This document shows, in pieces, positions 33,332-42,169 of a stretch of 64,000 bases of DNA. The position numbers and the translations under genes are program-made. The notes under the pieces are model-generated. The model ran no database searches and had not been told where the DNA came from. It saw nothing but the letters and a program-made list of their open reading frames with translations. Numbering within the stretch: the first letter of the stretch is position 1; every line of letters begins with the position of its first letter. Location of the stretch: contig NZ_CP159486.1 of assembly GCF_041902845.1 (NCBI RefSeq), positions 806,001 to 870,000 of the forward strand, written 5' to 3'. The DNA is from Limibacterium fermenti (lineage in GTDB: Bacteria; Bacteroidota; Bacteroidia; Bacteroidales; Dysgonomonadaceae).

Positions 33332-36295
33332 TTATTCGTTATTCTCGTTAATAGCGCTGTATAGTTCCGATTGAATGCGTTCGCGTATTTTTAGCGACGA
33401 CAGGCGGTCGGGAGAACGCGAAGGATTGACCCGGTTGGAAAGGAAAATGTAAATCATATTGTTTGCCGGGTCTATCCAGAAGCAAGTCCCCGTATAACCG
33501 GTGTGTCCGTAAACCGCGATGGGTACCTGCGGACTGGTGGGGCTGGCGTTGTTGTTGCGTGGATCGGGTTTGTCGAAGCCCAATCCCCGGCGGCTGATAC
33601 TGCTTTTGGTCGTCGTAAACAGTTTAACGGTTTCCGGGCTAAGATATCGTTCACCCCCGTATTCGCCGCCGTTGAGCCACATCTGGTAGAGTTTCGCCAA
33701 ATCGTTTGCGTTCGAGAAAAGACCCGCATTGCCCGATATGCCGCCGAAGAGCGCCGCGCCTTCGTCGTGTACATACCCCTGTAAATGCTGTTTGCGGAAG
33801 AACGGATCGTTTTCGGTAGGCGGAATGATGTCCACGGGCATGTACATCAGCGGTTGAAAAGTCGTAGAGGCTGCGCCGAGTTTGTCGAAGTAATTGCTCC
33901 GGACATACGTATTGAGGTCGGTGCGGGTTAGATGTTCCACGGCCTCTTTCAGCAGCATGAAGTTGAGGCAACTATACGCATAGCCGCGCCGGTTGCGTAA
34001 CGGCGAGTCGATGATATCTTTCAGCAACGCATCATGCATCGCCTTGCCCGCATAGAGGTTTTCGGCTACCGGCATCGGAAAACCCTCCGAGGGGCGGGTC
34101 GCGATAAGCGACGGCAAGAAGCGGTAGTCTGTCCGGCCCCATGCTCCCGCATAACGGACATGATATACGGCCGATCTTCTTCCGAATAACTCACCCGCAT
34201 AACTGTTTTTATCAATGGCCGATACGTAGTAAGGAATGAACGGCTTGATACCCGATTCGTGAAAAAGCAACGACCGGAGGGTGATGCCCGCTTTATTGCT
34301 TCCCCGGGTTTCGGGTACGAACTTGCTAATAGGGTCTTGCAGGCGTATTTTCTTCTCATCATAGAGTTTCATGATGGCCGGGAGGGTGGCGGAGGCTTTG
34401 GTGACCGAGGCCAGGTCGTACACGGTTTCTTCGGTTACTTCGGCGCTTTTGCCGTAATCGAAGTTCCCGAAAGCCCGGTCGTAAATAACCACGCCGTCTT
34501 TCGCCACCAATAGTTGGCATCCCGGATAGGCTCTTTGCCGGATTCCTTCCAACGCGATGGATTCAATCTGCCCAAGGCGTTCGGAAGAGATGCCCACTTC
34601 TTCGGGCAGGGAATACGCCAAACGCGTTTTGCGGGTGTCCATGCCGCTGTTTACCGCAAAATCACCCGCCGATACGGGGAGTTTGCCGCTTAGCGCGATA
34701 CCTCCGAAGAGGGCTTGGGCGGCGCTCATCTGGGCGAAATCCGTTTGGTCGTATGCCATCAATACCGCGCCGGCATGGGCGGCCGATGCCGAAAAGGCTT
34801 CTAACCGATACGGAGAGGTGAAGAATACGATAATAGAATTCTTGTTTTTACTGATCTGTTGTTGCAGGGCAGAAGCATCGGCCTCTTTGCTGTTGTGTAT
34901 CGAATAAATGACGAGGTCGAAATCGTTGAGGGCCGCGGTCGGAACGCCGGCAGCCGACGGCGCTTGAAAGAGGGTGACGGGGGCATATTTCTTCAACTGT
35001 TTCTGAAAGGCGTTCGAAGCCGGTGCGCCGATAGCGACCGAGGCGATCTTCTTCTTGTCCAGCTCTTTCAGGGGAGTCAGTCCGGCGTCGTTTTTGAGCA
35101 GCGTCATCGCGCCGTCGTAAATCTTGCGTTGCACCCATTCGGCCCGGGGCGAGTGGATGCGCCGTGCGAGCGTTTGCGTTTCAATCGGTTTGAACGATTG
35201 CACCTGTAAGATATATTTATAGGAAAGGATTTTTTTGACTTTCTCTTCAAGAAGCGTTTCCGGAATAGTCCCTTTACCGATTGCTTTCTTAACCGATTCG
35301 AACTCCCGCTCCTGATGAACCACCCCGAGAATAATATCATTCCCCGCCAGCAAGGCCTTTACACTCATGTCGGCTTGGTTCGAAACGCCCTTCATGGCCA
35401 TGGCGTCGGTAAACGTAAGGCCGTCGAAGCCCATTCCGCCGTGCAGCAGATCGACGCCGATGACGGGCGATAACGTGGCCGGCAGCCCTTTTGTTCCGAG
35501 AGCCGGCACATTCAAGTGGCCGATCATCATGCCCGAAAGTCCTGCTTGGATATATTCTCGGAAAGGCAACAGTTCCACTTTTTCCAACCGGTCGGCAGAG
35601 TGGCTGATGGTCGGAAGCGTTTTATGCGAATCATCCGATGTGTCGCCGTGCCCCGGAAAATGTTTCGCTACGGCCATCACGCCCCCTTCTTCCAATCCTT
35701 TTGCATAAGCGATGCCCAACTTGGCCACGGTTGCGGGGTCTTCGCCGAAGGAACGCGTACCGATGACCGGGTTGCGCGGATTGCTATGCACGTCGATGGA
35801 GGGCGCGAAATTGATGTGTATACCCATTTCCCTGCATTGGCGCGCAACTTCCTGTCCGTATAGCCGGAGAATGTTTTCGTCCCGGATGGCGCCGATAAGT
35901 TGATTGCGGGGGAATTTCGGGGCGTCGCTCAGGCGCATCGATAGTCCCCATTCGCCGTCGAGAGCGATGAGCAGGGGAGTCTTGGAAATCGATTGGGCGT
36001 AGTTGGTTATCTCGGCTTGCGATGCCATGGAGCCCTTGGAGAAGAGCAAGCCGCCTACTTTTTGATTGTTGATATAACCTGCCATACGGCTTTTATAGGT
36101 CGTATTGGGTTCGACGATGGGCATAAACAGTTGGCCTATTTTTTCGTCGAGGCTCATGCTGTTGTATACCGAGTCGACCCATTGATGGAGCTCTTTTTTA
36201 TCTGTCTGTCGATAAAGGGTGGGTTCTACCTGCGCCGATGTGATACCGGCGGAAATAATCGATAAAAATAAAAAGAGGATGTTATATCGTTGCAT
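33332..36295 (-). CDS. GH3 N-acetylglucosaminidase-like enzyme fused to a serine beta-lactamase-like domain
   Basis: A 987-residue exported protein. Residues about 40-370 are a GH3 barrel with the NagZ-type loop KHFPGHGDTSDDSHKTLP, whose Asp/His pair is catalytic in NagZ. About 380-560 resemble a GH3 C-terminal domain. About 580-987 are a class-C beta-lactamase/DD-peptidase fold with Ser630 and Lys633 in SVTK, a YSCLN element and HTG in place of KTG. The likely role is peptidoglycan trimming in the periplasm: one domain on GlcNAc-MurNAc, the other on the peptide or an ester. Such fusions occur in Bacteroidetes. Neighbouring genes on the same strand are nucleotidases. Confidence 0.85.
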   Translation of the reverse strand: MQRYNILFLFLSIISAGITSAQVEPTLYRQTDKKELHQWVDSVYNSMSLDEKIGQLFMPIVEPNTTYKSRMAGYINNQKVGGLLFSKGSMASQAEITNYAQSISKTPLLIALDGEWGLSMRLSDAPKFPRNQLIGAIRDENILRLYGQEVARQCREMGIHINFAPSIDVHSNPRNPVIGTRSFGEDPATVAKLGIAYAKGLEEGGVMAVAKHFPGHGDTSDDSHKTLPTISHSADRLEKVELLPFREYIQAGLSGMMIGHLNVPALGTKGLPATLSPVIGVDLLHGGMGFDGLTFTDAMAMKGVSNQADMSVKALLAGNDIILGVVHQEREFESVKKAIGKGTIPETLLEEKVKKILSYKYILQVQSFKPIETQTLARRIHSPRAEWVQRKIYDGAMTLLKNDAGLTPLKELDKKKIASVAIGAPASNAFQKQLKKYAPVTLFQAPSAAGVPTAALNDFDLVIYSIHNSKEADASALQQQISKNKNSIIVFFTSPYRLEAFSASAAHAGAVLMAYDQTDFAQMSAAQALFGGIALSGKLPVSAGDFAVNSGMDTRKTRLAYSLPEEVGISSERLGQIESIALEGIRQRAYPGCQLLVAKDGVVIYDRAFGNFDYGKSAEVTEETVYDLASVTKASATLPAIMKLYDEKKIRLQDPISKFVPETRGSNKAGITLRSLLFHESGIKPFIPYYVSAIDKNSYAGELFGRRSAVYHVRYAGAWGRTDYRFLPSLIATRPSEGFPMPVAENLYAGKAMHDALLKDIIDSPLRNRRGYAYSCLNFMLLKEAVEHLTRTDLNTYVRSNYFDKLGAASTTFQPLMYMPVDIIPPTENDPFFRKQHLQGYVHDEGAALFGGISGNAGLFSNANDLAKLYQMWLNGGEYGGERYLSPETVKLFTTTKSSISRRGLGFDKPDPRNNNASPTSPQVPIAVYGHTGYTGTCFWIDPANNMIYIFLSNRVNPSRSPDRLSSLKIRERIQSELYSAINENNE

Positions 36296-36307
36296 TTATT
36301 GTCATTA

Positions 36308-36339
36308 ATTAGCAAATTAGCAAATTAGCGAATTAGCAA
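36308..36339 (+). repeat. Four 8-bp ATTAGCAA units
   Basis: ATTAGCAA, ATTAGCAA, ATTAGCGA and ATTAGCAA lie between the GH3-fusion gene and the nucleotidase gene. The period is 8, unlike the heptamer arrays. Confidence 0.75.
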
Positions 36340-36340
36340 A

Positions 36341-37180
36341 TTATTTAATCTTCCTGTCTTTAACAAAGGATACGTCGATGCGGCCGACGTATACCCCCCG
36401 TCCATTGGTTTGATGGATCATGACGTCTTTCCCGTCGAGATTCTTCCGGATATCCGGTTGCGCCATATAGGTATGGCTGTGGCCGCCGATGATCAGGTCG
36501 ATGTTCCGGGAAGCTTCGGCCAACTTTATATCATCGAGATATCCCAAATGAGAGAGACATATCACCATATCGCATTTATCCTGTTTACGGAGTTTTTCGG
36601 CTATCCGGTTGGCGGTTTCTATCGCCGGGCGATATTTCATGCCCTGATAGTTTTCGGCGGAAACAAGTCCTTCGGGCTGTACGTCGATGCCGATAACGCC
36701 AATCTTGACACCCGCTTTTTTGAGGATGATAAACGGTTTTACCAGATCCTGCAACGGGGTGCCGCTGAAATCGTAATTGCTGCTGACGATCGGAAAACGA
36801 GCTTGGCGGGCAACCTGTTCCAATACTACCAGTCCGTAATCGAACTCATGATTGCCGATGGTGGCGGCATCATAGCCGAGCAGGTTCATGGCTTTTACTT
36901 CCGCCTCGCCCTTGAACATGTTGAAATAAGGAGTCCCTTGCAGAAAATCGCCGGCGTCGAGGAGCAGCACGTCTTTGTTTTCGTTGCGTATTTGTTGCAT
37001 ATACGATGCGCGGCGTACCGCCCCGCCTTTTCCTGGAGCGGTTTTATCGGTTCCGGGGAGGGGTTCCATACGGCTGTGCGTATCGTTTGTATGAAGAATG
37101 ACAATCTGTTTCTGTCCGAAAGCAACGGATGCACAGAGTAAGAATACGATAAAAAAGAAGGATCTATATCGGGTTGACAT
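36341..37180 (-). CDS. 5'-nucleotidase, metallophosphatase half
   Basis: A 279-residue exported protein with a signal peptide (cut near SVAFGQ). It has every metal-binding motif of the UshA catalytic domain: HTNDTHSRMEP, DAGDFLQGTPYF, TIGNHEFDYG, CLSHLGYLDD and IIGGHSHT. The nucleotide-binding C-terminal domain that normally follows in the same chain is absent. It is encoded by the next gene upstream (37195). The two genes are 14 nt apart and co-oriented. The product probably dephosphorylates periplasmic nucleotides or sugar nucleotides. Confidence 0.9.
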   Translation of the reverse strand: MSTRYRSFFFIVFLLCASVAFGQKQIVILHTNDTHSRMEPLPGTDKTAPGKGGAVRRASYMQQIRNENKDVLLLDAGDFLQGTPYFNMFKGEAEVKAMNLLGYDAATIGNHEFDYGLVVLEQVARQARFPIVSSNYDFSGTPLQDLVKPFIILKKAGVKIGVIGIDVQPEGLVSAENYQGMKYRPAIETANRIAEKLRKQDKCDMVICLSHLGYLDDIKLAEASRNIDLIIGGHSHTYMAQPDIRKNLDGKDVMIHQTNGRGVYVGRIDVSFVKDRKIK

Positions 37181-37194
37181 AATGTATATTTATT

Positions 37195-37947
37195 TTAAGG
37201 GATAAGCGTGATGCGTCCGTCGAGCCGGGAGGAAATGCTTTCGCCGCGCCGGGTTTTTTCTTTTACGAAATCGATCATGATATCCCGCAGCGTAATGCCG
37301 CTATTCGTTTTTTTCTTCGCGTCGCGAAAAGCGTCCATATGGTCATTGCCTTCCGCCAGGTAATCGAGCGTTACGATAGAATACAGGCGGTTGTCGTCGA
37401 TAGGCTTTCCGTCTATCAGGACGCTTTTGACTTTTCGATTCTGAATGACCAGCTTCACATTCGACGAAATGCCTGCCCCGCCGATGTGCGCGTATGCGTC
37501 GAACATCTTTTTCAGGTCAGTCCCTTTCAAGTCCAGGTAGGTGATCGTATTATCGAAAGAATAAATCTCATACAAATTACCTATCGTGACGGGCCCCTTA
37601 GGCATGGTGGCCCGGTGTCCGTGTACATTCATGACCGCCACATCGGCGCCGTCCGGCAAGTGCTCATCGGCATACGCTTTCATCACGTCCGAGGTGAGGT
37701 TGGTGAGAAGACTTTCCGGCCTGCCGTAATCCATCAGTTGCTCCGATGTGCCGATAACTTCGTTCATTTCTTTGTCGAGGCGTACTTTATACGATTGCAC
37801 CAGCGATTGCATCTGCGTGTGGGGGGTAGCATCGAACGAGTCGTTCATCTCCACGATGCTTCCTTTCATCTCGGCAATCCGGTAGGCAGGTTTGCAGGAG
37901 AACAGGCACAAGGCTGTAAGAACGAGATAAATACTTTTGAATTTCAT
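37195..37947 (-). CDS. 5'-nucleotidase C-terminal-domain lipoprotein
   Basis: About 250 residues. The start at 37947 gives MKFKSIYLVLTALCLFSCKP, a lipoprotein signal with lipobox LFSC; a 19-codon upstream extension lacks a signal. The body is the UshA C-terminal domain: LTNLTSDVMKAYADEHLPDGADVAVMN, then SFDNTITYLDLKGTDLKKMF, which supplies the substrate-binding aromatic region. It carries no metal motifs. With the gene just downstream it would make a two-chain 5'-nucleotidase, membrane-anchored through this subunit. Whether the chains pair is inference. Confidence 0.88.
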   Translation of the reverse strand: MKFKSIYLVLTALCLFSCKPAYRIAEMKGSIVEMNDSFDATPHTQMQSLVQSYKVRLDKEMNEVIGTSEQLMDYGRPESLLTNLTSDVMKAYADEHLPDGADVAVMNVHGHRATMPKGPVTIGNLYEIYSFDNTITYLDLKGTDLKKMFDAYAHIGGAGISSNVKLVIQNRKVKSVLIDGKPIDDNRLYSIVTLDYLAEGNDHMDAFRDAKKKTNSGITLRDIMIDFVKEKTRRGESISSRLDGRITLIP

Positions 37948-38092
37948 TACAAAATAGGTGAGAATAAATTTATAAACCGTTTGAAATCTTTTTAGCGTAG
38001 CCAAAAATACACTTTTTTCGTTTTTTATGTGCCGAAAAAACGAAAAATAAATATAAAAATCTGTTCCGCATGGTAAATTAAAGATTTATTCC

Positions 38093-38100
38093 TACCTTTG
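38093..38100 (+). promoter_or_regulatory. -7 box (TACCTTTG) upstream of rplS
   Basis: TACCTTTG lies 89 nt before rplS. The -33 region is weak (TGTTCC at about 38062). A leader of about 80 nt would result. Confidence 0.5.
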
Positions 38101-38110
38101 TCCCCGCTTT

Positions 38111-38148
38111 GCGTAATCTCTGCCGAAAAAGAACCGGTTACATTACGT
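38111..38148 (+). promoter_or_regulatory. Possible L19 leader hairpin
   Basis: GCGTAAT (38111-38117) pairs with ATTACGT (38142-38148), 7 bp with one wobble, in the leader between the rplS promoter and start. Ribosomal protein leaders are often autoregulated. No conserved binding motif is recognised here. Confidence 0.35.
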
Positions 38149-38188
38149 TCAGATAGGGTTAATTATTAACATAAAGCTTTATAATAAG

Positions 38189-38539
38189 ATGGATTTGATT
38201 AAAATAGCGGAAGAATCCTTTGCTCCGGCAAAGAAAGAGTTCCCGAAGTTTAAGAGCGGCGATACCATTACCGTTGCTTATCGTATTGTGGAAGGTAGCA
38301 AAGAACGTATCCAGCAATATCGTGGGGTAGTCATCAAGATTGTCGGTCATGGCGATGGCAAGCGTTTTACCGTCAGGAAAATGTCCGATAATATCGGTGT
38401 GGAACGTATCTTCCCGATGAACTCTCCTTTCATTGATAGTATCACGCTGAACAGCGAAGGAAAGGTTCGCAGGGCGAAGTTGTATTATCTTCGTGCATTA
38501 CGCGGAAAAGCAGCCCGCATCAAGAAGAAAGTATATTAA
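38189..38539 (+). CDS. rplS: 50S ribosomal protein L19
   Basis: A 116-residue protein. It has the L19 core: FKSGDTITVAYRIVEGSKERIQ, then the FTVRKMSDNIGVERIFP strand pair and SPFIDSITL, ending RGKAARIKKKVY. L19 sits at the 30S-50S interface. It is a monocistronic unit here, with its own promoter, a small hairpin after the stop (GGGGC-GAA-GCCCC near 38546-38558) and a full terminator at 38605. Length and motifs are typical. Confidence 0.96.
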   Translation: MDLIKIAEESFAPAKKEFPKFKSGDTITVAYRIVEGSKERIQQYRGVVIKIVGHGDGKRFTVRKMSDNIGVERIFPMNSPFIDSITLNSEGKVRRAKLYYLRALRGKAARIKKKVY

Positions 38540-38604
38540 GCGAATGGGGCGAAGCCCCGTCATTCCGCGCTTGACACGGAATATTCCGCGAAAACTTATA
38601 AGAG

Positions 38605-38631
38605 AACGCTCCGTATTTCGGGGCGTTTTTT
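38605..38631 (+). terminator. rplS terminator
   Basis: AACGCTCCG (38605-38613) pairs with CGGGGCGTT (38619-38627) with one wobble, followed by Ts to 38631. A TATTTTTG at 38633-38640 directly after it may be the -7 box of recO, so the two units abut. Confidence 0.85.
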
Positions 38632-38674
38632 GTATTTTTGCGCATTAGGATCTGTTTCTTACATTCACACAACG

Positions 38675-39394
38675 ATGCTTTTCAAAACACAAGGTATTGT
38701 CTTAGGCACCTCGAAGTATAGCGATACGTATTCCATTTCGCAGGTATTTACCCGCGACTTCGGGCGCGTGAGTTACCTGGTGCCCAAGAGAGGCCGGAAG
38801 TCCAAAATAAAAGCATCCCTTTTTTATCCCCTCAGCATGTTGGATATGCAGGTGGAGCATGTCCCTTTGCGCGATATACAACGACTAAAGGAAGTGGAAT
38901 GCCGGCTTCCGGTATATGAGGGCGATACCGATATGACGAAGTGGTCGATTTCGTTTTTCCTGTCGGAGTTTTTGTCGCGTGTATTACGGGAAACCGGTCG
39001 GGACGAATGGCTTTTTACGTATCTCGAAAATTCGGTCGAAACGTTGCATGCCGCTAGCCATGGGGTGGCTAATTTCCATTTGGCTTTTCTTTTCGGCCTT
39101 TCGCGCTGCATGGGGATTTATCCCAATATGGACACGTACCGGACGGGCGCTTACTTCGACCTGTTGAATGGCGAGTTCGTGCAAAAGCAACCGTTACATC
39201 CTCATTATCTTTCCAAGTCATTGAGCGCCGACCTTACGCTCATTCGCCGGATAAATTACGCCAACATGCATTTGTTCCGTCTCTCTAAAAACGACCGGAA
39301 TACCATTATCGATTATTTACTGGCTTATTATCGATTACACCTTTATGATTTTCCCCCGTTGAAATCGTTGGAGGTGCTCAGGGAGATGTTTTAA
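38675..39394 (+). CDS. recO: DNA repair protein RecO
   Basis: About 239 residues; the ATG at 38675 (MLFKTQGIVLG) is chosen because it starts the OB fold as in other RecO proteins, and upstream codons are unrelated. The OB fold (TQGIVLGTSKYSDTYSISQVFTRDFGRVSYLVP) is followed by a helical domain (WSISFFLSEFLSRVLRE, FHLAFLFGLSRCMGIYP) typical of Bacteroidetes RecO. It loads RecA at gaps with RecR and RecF. A four-Cys zinc finger is not evident. It converges on the thiamine pyrophosphokinase gene with a 10-nt gap. Confidence 0.92.
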   Translation: MLFKTQGIVLGTSKYSDTYSISQVFTRDFGRVSYLVPKRGRKSKIKASLFYPLSMLDMQVEHVPLRDIQRLKEVECRLPVYEGDTDMTKWSISFFLSEFLSRVLRETGRDEWLFTYLENSVETLHAASHGVANFHLAFLFGLSRCMGIYPNMDTYRTGAYFDLLNGEFVQKQPLHPHYLSKSLSADLTLIRRINYANMHLFRLSKNDRNTIIDYLLAYYRLHLYDFPPLKSLEVLREMF

Positions 39395-39404
39395 GATTCA
39401 AGAT

Positions 39405-40016
39405 TCATTCTGGAAACGCTTGAAAAACAACTACCCTTCCTTGTGTGTCTATGGAGAAAACGGTTCCGGTTGAGGCATTAAGCGTTCCTTGCCACCAGTT
39501 GGTGAGTACGCGGTTTTCAACAGGATATAGCAGTCCGCTGAATGTGAGCGGAAGCGGATCGAAGGAAAAGATCGATACGGTTTGGCCGGGAAAACTGCTG
39601 AATTCGGTATACGTATCGATGGGCGTAAAGGTGCCGTAGTCCGTAATCATTTTCACGTTTGCCGTAGCCCTGTAATCTAGCAATAACGAGATATTTCCCA
39701 GCGTATGATCTTCCCGTTTACCGGTTGCGGCGACAATGATTAAGTCGGTTTTTCCTCGTGCCACGCAGAAGCGCACCGCTTTCGAAAGGTCGTTAGTTTC
39801 CTGTTCGCTTTCCCTGAAAAGGATATCCGCAAAACGGTTTTTATTTTCAGGCGATATGGAGTCACAATCCCCTACAATCGCATCGGGGCGCCCCCCGCGA
39901 CGGATAAAATCGTCTGCCGCTCCGTCGCAACACACAATAAACTCCGCCCGCTCGATATGGGCGAGCGGAATAGCATGACGGGGATAACTCCCGTTGGCGA
40001 TAATAACCGCAGTCAT
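39405..40016 (-). CDS. Thiamine pyrophosphokinase
   Basis: A 203-residue enzyme that converts thiamine to thiamine pyrophosphate. Motifs: VIIANGSYPRH at the start, CCDGAADDFIRRG, IVGDCDSIS, ETNDLSKAV and AATGKREDHTLGN. The acidic residues in the GDCDS and TND segments bind magnesium. The C-terminal beta domain contains the thiamine site. TPP made here is the cofactor of the E1 component encoded at 41132-43171. No thiamine riboswitch is seen. Confidence 0.93.
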   Translation of the reverse strand: MTAVIIANGSYPRHAIPLAHIERAEFIVCCDGAADDFIRRGGRPDAIVGDCDSISPENKNRFADILFRESEQETNDLSKAVRFCVARGKTDLIIVAATGKREDHTLGNISLLLDYRATANVKMITDYGTFTPIDTYTEFSSFPGQTVSIFSFDPLPLTFSGLLYPVENRVLTNWWQGTLNASTGTVFSIDTQGRVVVFQAFPE

Positions 40017-40019
40017 CCG

Positions 40020-40089
40020 TAATTAATCATTTGTAATTCGTCATTCGTCATTTGTCATTTGTCATTTGTAATTCGTAATTTGTCATTTA
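40020..40089 (+). repeat. AT-rich heptamer array, ten units
   Basis: Ten 7-bp units (TAATTAA, TCATTTG, TAATTCG, TCATTCG, TCATTTG x3, TAATTCG, TAATTTG, TCATTTA) between the SIMPL gene stop and the thiamine pyrophosphokinase start. Confidence 0.85.
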
Positions 40090-40114
40090 TCATCGACCGA
40101 TGGGTCATAATCCT

Positions 40115-40816
40115 TTAATCTTTTAAGTAGTATTCGATAGTGCTCACCACCCGTACATTCTTAATATGGGGCGTGTTGGCGTCGCGATCGGAAATAGAGA
40201 ACTGCCCCTGATTGGCGCTTTTTATCTTCCCGAGTTTGCTGTTGGAATCCTCCGCAAATTTAACGGCGGCTTCGCGTGCGTTTTTAGTTGCCTCTTCGAT
40301 CATTTGCGGTTTGATGTCGTTGAGCTGGGTAAATGAATACTGCACCTGGTATTGATAATCGCCGCCTGCCACGGCGATGCCTTGCTTCAGCAACTCACCT
40401 TGTTCTCCGATTAGTTTCCGAACCTGATCGACATTGTCGGAACTGACCGTGATGACCGAGGTAATATTGTAACGGTAAGGCGACTGGTTATTGCCGTATC
40501 GTTCGGCCTCCATATCCACGATTTGCGGAGCGGAGATGCTTATTTCCTCTTCTTTGATACCGTTAGCGATTAAAAAAGACTTGACGGTTTGGTTCTTGGT
40601 GCTTAAATTGTTGTAAAGCACGCCCAAGTCGTTGCCTACTTCTTTATATGCCAACGGCCAGATTACTTTATCGGCCGGAATTTCCCTTTCGGCCAATCCC
40701 TTTACATTCACTACCCGATCGCGTTGGGAAAATAGTTTAATCCCACTTTTGATGCTTGCGCCTAAAAGAAATAATCCAAAGGCGATAATAACGGCTTCGA
40801 TAATTCTATTTTTCAT
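40115..40816 (-). CDS. SIMPL-domain (DUF541) membrane-anchored protein
   Basis: A 233-residue protein with one N-terminal membrane helix (AVIIAFGLFLLGASI) and a periplasmic SIMPL domain: VVNVKGLAEREIPADKVIWPL, then ITVSSDNVDQVRKLI and ATKNAREAAVKFAEDS. The family occurs widely in envelope stress contexts; its molecular role is not established. It is likely monocistronic, with a -7 box 54 nt upstream and a heptamer array downstream. Confidence 0.85.
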   Translation of the reverse strand: MKNRIIEAVIIAFGLFLLGASIKSGIKLFSQRDRVVNVKGLAEREIPADKVIWPLAYKEVGNDLGVLYNNLSTKNQTVKSFLIANGIKEEEISISAPQIVDMEAERYGNNQSPYRYNITSVITVSSDNVDQVRKLIGEQGELLKQGIAVAGGDYQYQVQYSFTQLNDIKPQMIEEATKNAREAAVKFAEDSNSKLGKIKSANQGQFSISDRDANTPHIKNVRVVSTIEYYLKD

Positions 40817-40869
40817 TAGATCAATGTTTTTATTTGTTCTTAAAATACATCTGATGTTTGTTATTCTTG

Positions 40870-40877
40870 CAAATGTA
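40870..40877 (-). promoter_or_regulatory. Possible -7 box (TACATTTG) for the SIMPL gene
   Basis: Read on the minus strand, TACATTTG lies 54 nt before the start codon. The -33 region is a weak match. The remaining 250 bp up to the dehydrogenase operon (40878-41131) is AT-rich; I see no convincing promoter or hairpin in it. Confidence 0.45.
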
Positions 40878-41131
40878 AAACAAATAAGGCAATAAAGAGT
40901 TTTTTTAAGACCGATTTATTCTTCTATCAGCCTTGCCGCTTTCCTGTTAAAGCATCCTGCGAATAGAAGTGCGAGATTGTTTACGGAAGGGAATGCTATT
41001 GATGGCATCGATTATGGTTCAATAAAAATAATGCCTGTCGATAAACAAATAGGAGAATATAAATGTTACTTTACTAATAGATAATTGATTTTAAAACTTC
41101 AATAAATAATGACAATAATCCAAGTGTAAAT

Positions 41132-42115
41132 ATGGCGGAATCAAAAAGAACAAATCTCTCAAAAGAAAAGTTGCTGCACATGCATAGACTTATGCTCGAT
41201 ATACGCAACTTCGATAATAAAGTCAATCAGATGGTGAAAAAGGGAAAGGTTCCCGGGATGACTCACTTTTCGGTGGGCGAAGAAGCAGCGAGCGTAGGGG
41301 CTATCGCCGCTATCCGTGAAGGAGACCTTATCACATCCAACCATCGCGGGCACGGGCAAACCATTGCCATGGAAATCGACCTGAATGAAATGATGGCCGA
41401 AATCATGGGTAAAGCCACCGGTACCTGTAAGGGCAAAGGCGGATCGATGCATATCGCCGACCTGGCCAAGGGAAACCTCGGTGCGAACGGTATTGTTGGC
41501 GGCGGTATGGGGATGGCTGTCGGAGCCGCTCTGACGCAGAAGATGAAGAAAACCGACAACATTGTCGTTTGTTTCTTCGGCGACGGAGCCTGTAATGAAG
41601 GTACTTTCCACGAAACGCTGAATATGGCGTCGGTGTGGAAACTGCCCGTTATTTTTTATACCATCAACAATCTGTATGGTATCAGTACACCCATAAAGAG
41701 TGTGATCAACATCGATTACAACTATCAACGGGCAAGCGCTTATGGAATCCCCGGCCATTTTATCGAGGACGGCAACAACGTGTTGGATGTATATGAAAAG
41801 TTTGAGGAGATTGTGGACTATGTGCGCAGCGGTAACGGGCCGGTGTTGGTGGAAAGTCTTACGTACCGTTGGTACGGGCACTCGACTTCCGATCCCGGCA
41901 AGTACCGGACGAAGGCGGAAGTGGATGAGTGGAAAAAGAAAGATCCGATTGAGAAATTCAAAAGCTATCTTACCGAAAGCGGAATTACGACCGAAAAAGA
42001 ATTGAACGACCTCGACAAACAATCGAAAGAGGCGGTGGAAGAATCCGTAAAGTTTGCGGTGAATAGTCCCGAGCCTTCCCTGGAGTCGGCTTATGAAGAT
42101 ATTTTCGCACCCTGA
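41132..42115 (+). CDS. 2-oxo-acid (pyruvate or acetoin) dehydrogenase E1 alpha subunit
   Basis: A 327-residue thiamine-diphosphate enzyme half. It starts with FDNKVNQMVKKGKVPGMTHFSVGEEA, has HRGHGQTIAMEID, the TPP/Mg motif GDGACNEGTFHETLNMA ending in YTINN, and TYRWYGHSTSDPG near the C-terminus. It forms an alpha2beta2 E1 with the next gene, decarboxylates the 2-oxo acid and acetylates the lipoyl arm. The short single-domain length matches the PdhA/AcoA type rather than the large homodimeric E1. Pyruvate and acetoin cannot be told apart here. First gene of a four-gene operon; pdhB-like follows after 54 nt. Confidence 0.92.
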   Translation: MAESKRTNLSKEKLLHMHRLMLDIRNFDNKVNQMVKKGKVPGMTHFSVGEEAASVGAIAAIREGDLITSNHRGHGQTIAMEIDLNEMMAEIMGKATGTCKGKGGSMHIADLAKGNLGANGIVGGGMGMAVGAALTQKMKKTDNIVVCFFGDGACNEGTFHETLNMASVWKLPVIFYTINNLYGISTPIKSVINIDYNYQRASAYGIPGHFIEDGNNVLDVYEKFEEIVDYVRSGNGPVLVESLTYRWYGHSTSDPGKYRTKAEVDEWKKKDPIEKFKSYLTESGITTEKELNDLDKQSKEAVEESVKFAVNSPEPSLESAYEDIFAP

Positions 42116-42169
42116 TGTCGGCGCACGTTCGTATATAATCATACATAAAAACAATCACATACAATCGAT

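Noticed and set aside
39405..40110. Thiamine (TPP) riboswitch near the thiamine pyrophosphokinase gene
   Set aside because: No CTGAGA or related conserved TPP core lies upstream of the start at 40016; that gap is filled by a heptamer array.
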